Shown here: positions 51,396-56,258 of the stretch, piece by piece
Layout of the letters: each line of letters starts with the position of its first letter
Position numbering within the stretch: the first letter of the stretch is position 1
NCBI GenBank assembly: GCA_030527105.1
Contig: JAUNBK010000016.1
Location: 1-56,258 of the forward strand
DNA: 56,258 nucleotides
Direction of reading: 5' to 3'
Source of the DNA: Planctomycetia bacterium
GTDB lineage: Bacteria > Planctomycetota > Planctomycetia > Pirellulales > Thermoguttaceae
The notes under the pieces: model-generated
Databases searched by the model: none
What the model was told of the DNA's origin: nothing
What the model saw: the letters and a program-made list of their open reading frames with translations, nothing else
Translations under genes and position numbers: made by a program

Positions 51396-53923
51396 AGACG
51401 ACGTTCATCCCGCGCGAAAATGAAGTGTTTGAGATCGTGGAAAAACTGATTTCCACCGGCTCCAATCCCTCGAAAGCCGAGCTGGATGAGTTGTATCCCG
51501 ATCTTGCCGAGGAAATTTGGCAATGCTTGGAAGGCTTCCGACTATTCAACGCGGCATTCCTCCCACCGTCCGAGACTCTGGACGAGGGCGAGAATGGGGA
51601 AAATTCAACAGATGAAGAATATCTTGGTGAAGAGTACCCCTCCACGCCGTCGCGAACCTCAACAGTTTTTTGGAATTCGTTGAGGGAACCGAGGAGCGAG
51701 GGCGAGGAAAACAACGTACTCGAATTGGGAGCAGACGACCCAAAGCTCGCGCGAAGTGGCTCCTCAGCAGGTTTTTCTCCTGCGCACTCAAACAGGAAGG
51801 ATTCCGCCGAAAATAAAAGCCACGACGCGGATTCCTCTGCCTTCTCGCGAAGTTCGACGCCTCGCGAAGAGAACGAACCCATTGGCGACTTTCAAATCAT
51901 TCGAGAGCTTGGGCGCGGCGGCATGGGGGTCGTTTATGAAGCGCGTCAAAGATCGTTGGCGCGTTTGGTGGCGCTAAAGGTTCTCCCCTTCGCGTCGACT
52001 TTCGACGAGCGACAGCTCCAACGATTTCATAACGAAGCCGCAGCGGCAGCGCAATTGGAACACCCCTCCATCGTACCGATTTATGCCGTGGGGAGCGAGC
52101 GCGGAATCCATTATTACGCCATGAAACTCATCCATGGGCAACACCTTGGCGAAGTTATTTCTCTGCTGCGGGAGGAACATGGAGTGGACGACGCGCAGGA
52201 TGAGGAGGAAGAGTCCGCCCCCAATCGAGCCTCGGCGCTCCTTCGCCCCAGACGCCCCGTTTTGCGGCGTGGCGAAAACGAAGAGTCCGTTGTCGGGACA
52301 CAAGTGAGTCGGCTTTATGAGGAAAATCGACGGAGTTTCTACCACTCCATTGCGGGTTTTATGCTCCAGGCGGCGGAGGCGCTCGATTATGCACACCAGT
52401 GCGGCGTGATTCATCGAGACATTAAACCGGGGAATCTTATGGTCGATTCGGCTCAACGACTTTGGATCACGGATTTCGGCTTGGCGCGCGTGAGTTCAAG
52501 CGTCCATCTTACTCAAACAGGCGACGTCTTTGGCACGCCGCGCTACATGAGTCCAGAGCAAGCGCAGGGACAGACTCGCATGGCGGATCATCGCGCGGAC
52601 ATTTATTCTCTCGGCGCAACGTTTTATGAACTTCTCACACTGCATCCGATTTTTCCGGAGAAGAATCAGGTACAGCTTTTGAGGCGAATCACTCAAGACG
52701 AGCCGCTGCCGCCGCGTGCGTACGACACGAGCCTGCCGCACGATTTGGAGACGATTATTCTCAAATGTATCTCGAAATCGCCCGTCGATCGATACGAAAC
52801 GGCAGGAGAGCTTGCGCAAGATTTGCATCGTTTTCTCGAAGATCGTCCGATTCTCGCAAAGCGCCCGGGCATTGGAGACATTGTCTTTCGGTGGCTTCGG
52901 CGGCACCCATGGGTACTTGCTGCGGCGTTTCTTGCACTTGGCGTCACGTGTGCGGCAATGGGTTTGAATCACTACATGATTTCCATCGAAAAGGAAAAAA
53001 CGCAGCTTGCTCTCTCGGAGGCGCAGGCGAGATTTCAAAAAGCGCGTGAGGCGGCAGACTCTCTCATTCGTATTGCGGAGGAGGGTTTAGAGGAAAACGA
53101 CGCGCCAGCAACGCGAAAAATGCGTCAAAAATTGCTCGACACCGCGCTCATCCTTTATCAGGATTTTCTCACCATGGACGCTTTGGATGCCGAAACGGAG
53201 AATCAACTCGCGGGCATTCGCGATTACATCGAGTGCTTTATGAAGACCATCGCGGAGATGGAGGGAATGCCACCCATTTTTCTCTTGCTCAATCCCGACG
53301 TTCAGGACGATCTGCGACTCACGAGTGCGCAAAAGGAAAAGATCGAAAAACATGATGCTCTCTTCCGAAAGAAGGGGGAAGAGGTGTTTCGCAACGCGAG
53401 GAACATGACTCCAGAGGAGAGACTCTGTTGCATGGCGGAATCCGTCCGAGCGACGGAGGATTTTATTCTCAACCTCCTTTCTCTCGAGCAGCGCAAGCGT
53501 TTGGAGCAGTTGGAGTTGCAACTTCGACCGGATAGCATTTGCGACGAGGCGATTGTCGAGCGTTTGGCTCTCACGGAAGAGCAGCAACTCCAGATTCAGA
53601 TGCTTTTTCGTATGCCTGATTTGGATGAGGAGGTTCGTGGGCGACCACGCTCCCCAGACGTGAGGATTTCCAATGTGCCGCATCCTGCGAGGATGGTTTT
53701 GGGGCGAGGAGAGCCACCGCGCGAATTTTCTCGTGAGCGGAAAAATTTCCATCGTCAAAAGGCAATCAAGAAAATATTAACGCCCGAACAATTGGAGCTT
53801 TGGGAGGAAATGTGCGGTCCGGCGCTCGAGTGCCGAAAGTACCTGCCGCCGTTGGACAAAAAGCCGTACCATCCTAAAAAACGCCCTCCATTCGACCCTC
53901 GGGGACACGAGGCGGACGGCTGA
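51392..53923 (+). CDS. Membrane-bound Hanks-type Ser/Thr protein kinase
   Basis: 843 residues. The N-terminal 165 residues are acidic and Ser-rich. The kinase domain (~166-480) has the Gly loop LGRGGMGVVYEA, the Lys in VALKVLPF, the catalytic loop HRDIKPGN (Asp343), the metal motif DFGLA and the APE-equivalent MSPEQ. A ~70-residue charged insert (DDAQDEEEESAPNR...) sits between kinase helices, unusual but frequent in planctomycete kinases. A membrane helix (WVLAAAFLALGVTCAAMGL, ~507-527) is followed by a coiled coil. The outer part (~530-843) is helical and acidic/basic with no known domain. It is coupled to the ECF sigma gene. Confidence 0.9.
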   Translation: MKTTFIPRENEVFEIVEKLISTGSNPSKAELDELYPDLAEEIWQCLEGFRLFNAAFLPPSETLDEGENGENSTDEEYLGEEYPSTPSRTSTVFWNSLREPRSEGEENNVLELGADDPKLARSGSSAGFSPAHSNRKDSAENKSHDADSSAFSRSSTPREENEPIGDFQIIRELGRGGMGVVYEARQRSLARLVALKVLPFASTFDERQLQRFHNEAAAAAQLEHPSIVPIYAVGSERGIHYYAMKLIHGQHLGEVISLLREEHGVDDAQDEEEESAPNRASALLRPRRPVLRRGENEESVVGTQVSRLYEENRRSFYHSIAGFMLQAAEALDYAHQCGVIHRDIKPGNLMVDSAQRLWITDFGLARVSSSVHLTQTGDVFGTPRYMSPEQAQGQTRMADHRADIYSLGATFYELLTLHPIFPEKNQVQLLRRITQDEPLPPRAYDTSLPHDLETIILKCISKSPVDRYETAGELAQDLHRFLEDRPILAKRPGIGDIVFRWLRRHPWVLAAAFLALGVTCAAMGLNHYMISIEKEKTQLALSEAQARFQKAREAADSLIRIAEEGLEENDAPATRKMRQKLLDTALILYQDFLTMDALDAETENQLAGIRDYIECFMKTIAEMEGMPPIFLLLNPDVQDDLRLTSAQKEKIEKHDALFRKKGEEVFRNARNMTPEERLCCMAESVRATEDFILNLLSLEQRKRLEQLELQLRPDSICDEAIVERLALTEEQQLQIQMLFRMPDLDEEVRGRPRSPDVRISNVPHPARMVLGRGEPPREFSRERKNFHRQKAIKKILTPEQLELWEEMCGPALECRKYLPPLDKKPYHPKKRPPFDPRGHEADG

Positions 53924-53935
53924 CAGGGTGTTTAT

Positions 53936-53967
53936 GGAGCGGGAACGCACTTCCCTCCGCATTTTTT
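53936..53967 (+). terminator. Terminator after the kinase gene
   Basis: GCGGGAA pairs with TTCCC and TCCGC arms, then ATTTTTTG. It starts 13 bases after the stop. Confidence 0.55.
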
Positions 53968-53990
53968 GTTTGATTTCGTGCGGTTATTTC

Positions 53991-54037
53991 TGCGGACTTG
54001 CTCGTTGGGGGCGTTGCCCCCACTTCCCAAGTCCGCA
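53991..54037. repeat. Nested hairpin between kinase and caspase-FGE genes
   Basis: TGCGGACTTG and CAAGTCCGCA (10 bp) enclose GGGGGC/GCCCCC (6 bp) with a 3-base loop. It lies between convergent genes. It may be a terminator or a small repeat element. Confidence 0.6.
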
Positions 54038-54162
54038 CTCGCAGGGGCGCTCTTCCACCCTTATTTGGGATTGGGCATTCTTCCCACCCTACTCTTTTTC
54101 CTCCCAACTTTTTCTCCGCCACGACGCGCATTCGACGCTACGGCGCTTCTCTCTCACTGCTC

Positions 54163-54186
54163 GGGGGCGGCTCCGCATTCGCCCCC
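54163..54186 (-). repeat. GC-rich hairpin 39 bases after the caspase-FGE stop
   Basis: GGGGGCG and CGCCCCC form a 7-bp stem with a 10-base loop. GC-rich hairpins just downstream of variable regions help target recognition in diversity-generating retroelements. It may also be only a terminator. Confidence 0.55.
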
Positions 54187-54224
54187 TTGCGTTCGTTCGT
54201 TACGCCTCCGCGATTAGCTATGAA

Positions 54225-56063
54225 CTAGGGGACGAAGAGGAGGCGGAAGCCAACGGCGTCGTGCGAGTACGGCGGGTCGTAGCTGCCCCGGTACGCGGAC
54301 CGACAGCTCTCGGCGTAGTCGTGCCAGCCACCGCCACGATTCACTCGGTTCGAACCACTATTAGGACCTTTCGGGTCGCTCGTTGGCGACTCCACGTACT
54401 CCCCATACCAATCTTGACACCACTCCCACACATTCCCGTGCATGTCATACAAACCCCACGCGTTTGGTCGCTTCTGCCCCACTGGATGTGTGCTTTCGTT
54501 TTCCCCCTTCCAATCGTACCACGCAACCTCGTTAAGGTTGGCGCAGTCGTACTCCGTGTCTGTTAGATTTTTGCCGCTGTTGAGCGCCGTCGTCGTACCA
54601 GCCCGACACGCATATTCCCACTGAGCCTCCGTGGGAAGTTGGATATTCAAGCCCGAAAGCTTCGATATCTTCTCGCAAAACTTCACACAATCGTGCCAAC
54701 TCACACACTCCACCGGGAGATTGTCCCCCTTAAAAAAGCTCGGATTGTCGCCCATCACGCTCTGCCACATCCGCTGCGTCACCTGCGTTTCAAGCATCCA
54801 AAATCCTTGCGTCAGCGTCACGCGGTGCTGCTTCTCATCGTCGTCTCTTCCTTTTTCACCCTTTGGACTCCCCATCATAAATTCACCCGCCGGGCACCAG
54901 CGCCATGCGTACTCCACGCCCTTGATCGTCTTCACCAAACGGTCGCCCGCGAGGGGAGCCGTTGAACTCGCTTTTTGCTTTGCAATTTCCGCAGCCTTGC
55001 GCTCGATTTCCGCCTTTTCTCGTGCCAAACGCGCATCCTCTTGTCGCCGACGTTCGATTTCTGCTTTTTCTTGCGCGAGATTCTCCTTTTCCCGCTCGAT
55101 TAAAAGCGTCTTTTCTTGAATCTTAAGTATCCCTAAAATAGAAACCCGAAGCGCAATATATTCTTTTTTGGGCGAATTTTCAATCGCTGCGTCGATTTTC
55201 GCCTTTGCCTCGGAATACTTCTCCTCCTGAAACAATTCCAGCGCCTGGTTGTACAACTCCTCCTCAACAGACGGCGGTGCAGGGAGTACAATATTCATCC
55301 CGCCGTAGCAGGAACAAAATGGATTCTGCTTTTTCCCTTTTGTTCGCACGCTCTCGATTGTTTTCTCTTTCGCGTATTCAAAAACATCCGCAATCATATT
55401 TTTCCGCTCGTGAAGTGCCTCGAGAAGGTGTGCCGTGAAAAATCCGTGTTCGCGTTCTGCCCACTCATACGCGCGCTCACCCTCGGAACACGAGTTGAGA
55501 ATCGCAACGGTTTGATGAATATTCGATCCGTGTGTTGTGTTTTTTGAAACAGACATTCCGATATCTCGTGCCATCGCGTCGAGATTTTCCTTCGCGCCTT
55601 CTTCGAGCGAAAACGCTGCCGAGTCCCGGTCTTCACCCACGACATTTTGGCAACAATCTAAGATTAAGCAAACATTTTTTGCAGGAATTTGTCGAATCGC
55701 CTCTTTGATTTGGTCGAGTGAAACTGCCGTCCCGGGCAAGTCCCCCATTTCCGCATCGATCGGGCACAAATAACGCTTTTTCGTCCTCTCATCAATCGAG
55801 CCATGCCCCCAAAAACCAACGATGAGCAAGTCCAAAACGCCCAACGCCTCCGACCAGTCGAAAGCGCTCAAAATTCTCCTTCTATTCGAGGGGCGCAGCG
55901 CGGCAGATTCGTTTTTGCACGTGCGGAGAAAAATTTCATTCTCGCCAAACCCATATGCCTCCTTGAGCGCTTTTGCCACCGCCTCCGCGTCCTGCCGCGC
56001 GTAGCGGAGTTGGGGAAGTTCAGAATAATCGTTCACTCCAAATAGAAATGCGCACTTTTTCAT
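54225..56063 (-). CDS. Caspase (peptidase C14) - coiled coil - FGE/SUMF1 fusion protein
   Basis: 612 residues from the ATG at 56063, 9 bases after AGGAG. Residues ~1-235 form a caspase-like fold: FLFGVNDYSELPQLRYARQD, the catalytic His in VGFWGHGSIDE (H87) and the Cys in ILDCCQN (C138, or C137). Residues ~260-385 are a Lys/Glu coiled coil (LAREKAEIERKAAEIAKQKA). Residues ~385-612 are an FGE-type domain: WCPAGEFMMGSPKG, LPTEAQWEYACRAGT, MHGNVWEWCQDWYG, RGGGWHDYAESCRSAYRG, and VGFRLLFVP. The protein lacks a signal peptide. Bacterial caspases of this kind are thought to act in regulated cell death or conflict. The FGE fold may sense a ligand. The tail may be a variable region. Confidence 0.87.
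   Translation of the reverse strand: MKKCAFLFGVNDYSELPQLRYARQDAEAVAKALKEAYGFGENEIFLRTCKNESAALRPSNRRRILSAFDWSEALGVLDLLIVGFWGHGSIDERTKKRYLCPIDAEMGDLPGTAVSLDQIKEAIRQIPAKNVCLILDCCQNVVGEDRDSAAFSLEEGAKENLDAMARDIGMSVSKNTTHGSNIHQTVAILNSCSEGERAYEWAEREHGFFTAHLLEALHERKNMIADVFEYAKEKTIESVRTKGKKQNPFCSCYGGMNIVLPAPPSVEEELYNQALELFQEEKYSEAKAKIDAAIENSPKKEYIALRVSILGILKIQEKTLLIEREKENLAQEKAEIERRRQEDARLAREKAEIERKAAEIAKQKASSTAPLAGDRLVKTIKGVEYAWRWCPAGEFMMGSPKGEKGRDDDEKQHRVTLTQGFWMLETQVTQRMWQSVMGDNPSFFKGDNLPVECVSWHDCVKFCEKISKLSGLNIQLPTEAQWEYACRAGTTTALNSGKNLTDTEYDCANLNEVAWYDWKGENESTHPVGQKRPNAWGLYDMHGNVWEWCQDWYGEYVESPTSDPKGPNSGSNRVNRGGGWHDYAESCRSAYRGSYDPPYSHDAVGFRLLFVP
54241..54345 (-). other. Candidate variable region of the FGE domain
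   Basis: The codons at surface positions (residues HDY, S, Y, GSY, D, Y, HDA) are nearly all NNC: CAC, GAC, TAC, AGC, TAC, GGC, AGC, TAC, GAC, TAC, CAC, GAC, GCC. Mutation of AAC codons in a template would leave this pattern. Elsewhere in the gene Tyr and Asp codons end in T about as often as in C. No template repeat or reverse transcriptase is in view, so this remains a hypothesis. Confidence 0.35.
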
Positions 56064-56111
56064 CGTGATTTCTCCTGTGATTTGCTTGGACATTCGTCAG
56101 ACGACAAGTCC

Positions 56112-56139
56112 ATTATACACAAGAAATGTTTTTTTGCAA
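56112..56139 (-). promoter_or_regulatory. Promoter of the caspase-FGE gene
   Basis: Minus strand: TTGCAA, a 16-base spacer and TATAAT. The start site would be near 56105, about 42 bases before the ATG. Confidence 0.65.
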
Positions 56140-56206
56140 GTGGTAGATGATATTTTTTGAGGATTTTTTGGAAAATTTCTCGCGGGCTTTAAATTGGGAC
56201 CACCCC

Positions 56207-56246
56207 TTTGAGAGGAAACATTTTTGAAAAATTGTTTCCTCTCAAA
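56207..56246. terminator. Perfect hairpin at the window edge
   Basis: TTTGAGAGGAAACA and TGTTTCCTCTCAAA form a 14-bp perfect stem with a 12-base loop that can pair further. It lies upstream of the caspase-FGE promoter and probably ends a gene to the right. Confidence 0.6.
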
Positions 56247-56258
56247 CTCTCCTTCAAA

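Overview
The window looks like a chromosomal piece of a member of the Planctomycetota. This rests on several family-level signs: a Tyr-Thr-Val-rich secreted wall protein of the YTV type (13584-15377), an ECF sigma factor coupled to a membrane Ser/Thr kinase (50787-53923), a tetratricopeptide protein with two RNA-polymerase alpha-CTD copies (37454-38764), an SHD1-like domain protein (1-552), a PEP-CTERM surface protein (44637-47888), a secreted GH99/WbsX-like glycosidase and a sialate O-acetylesterase. It has no rRNA, no transposase and no CRISPR array.

Layout. 1-6158 is a leftward block: a truncated SHD1/FGE-domain protein, then TatD nuclease, a soluble histidine kinase, FolK, a DUF4340 membrane protein and the redox repressor Rex. 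The genes from Rex to TatD overlap or abut and probably form one operon. 6626-10511 holds an oxidoreductase, a HAD phosphatase and PurB, all rightward. 10675-15377 is leftward: an AEC transporter, a BRCT/MerR/TPR protein and the YTV wall protein. 15739-21982 is rightward: an orphan PtuA-like ATPase, EF-G and an ABC exporter, with a small lipoprotein facing them. 22044-27157 is leftward: a glycosidase-like protein, PanD and SerA.

27321-37064 is the most unusual part: a defence island between serA and a tRNA-Thr gene. It carries a type III-like helicase/nuclease, an OLD-like ATPase plus a DUF4276 (TOPRIM-type) partner, a beta-class DNA methyltransferase, an AlbA_2/Schlafen-type ATP-binding protein, and then a C-terminal methyltransferase domain as a separate gene. 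The methyltransferase is interrupted by one in-frame UGA where the family has Trp. It lies in a strikingly AT-rich target-recognition segment. The AlbA_2 gene has a -1 frameshift at an A6 run. The methyltransferase is also split in two by the AlbA_2 gene.

37454-44458 returns to core genes: the TPR/alpha-CTD regulator, AroDE, a peptide transporter, RsmG and RibD. 44510-48343 is the PEP-CTERM gene bracketed by copies of a dispersed ~105-bp intergenic repeat, which also occurs near 6.5, 10.6 and 11.7 kb. After a tRNA-Gln come the acetylesterase, a proline-rich secreted protein and the sigma/kinase pair. The right end holds a leftward caspase-FGE fusion. Its last ~100 bases have a codon pattern and a downstream hairpin that resemble a variable region of a diversity-generating retroelement, although no reverse transcriptase is in view.

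Promoters are readable in several places. Four share an extended -10 of the form TGTGGTANNNT (rex, the YTV gene and both tRNAs). All functional calls come from reading motifs by eye and from recalled family features; no searches were run.
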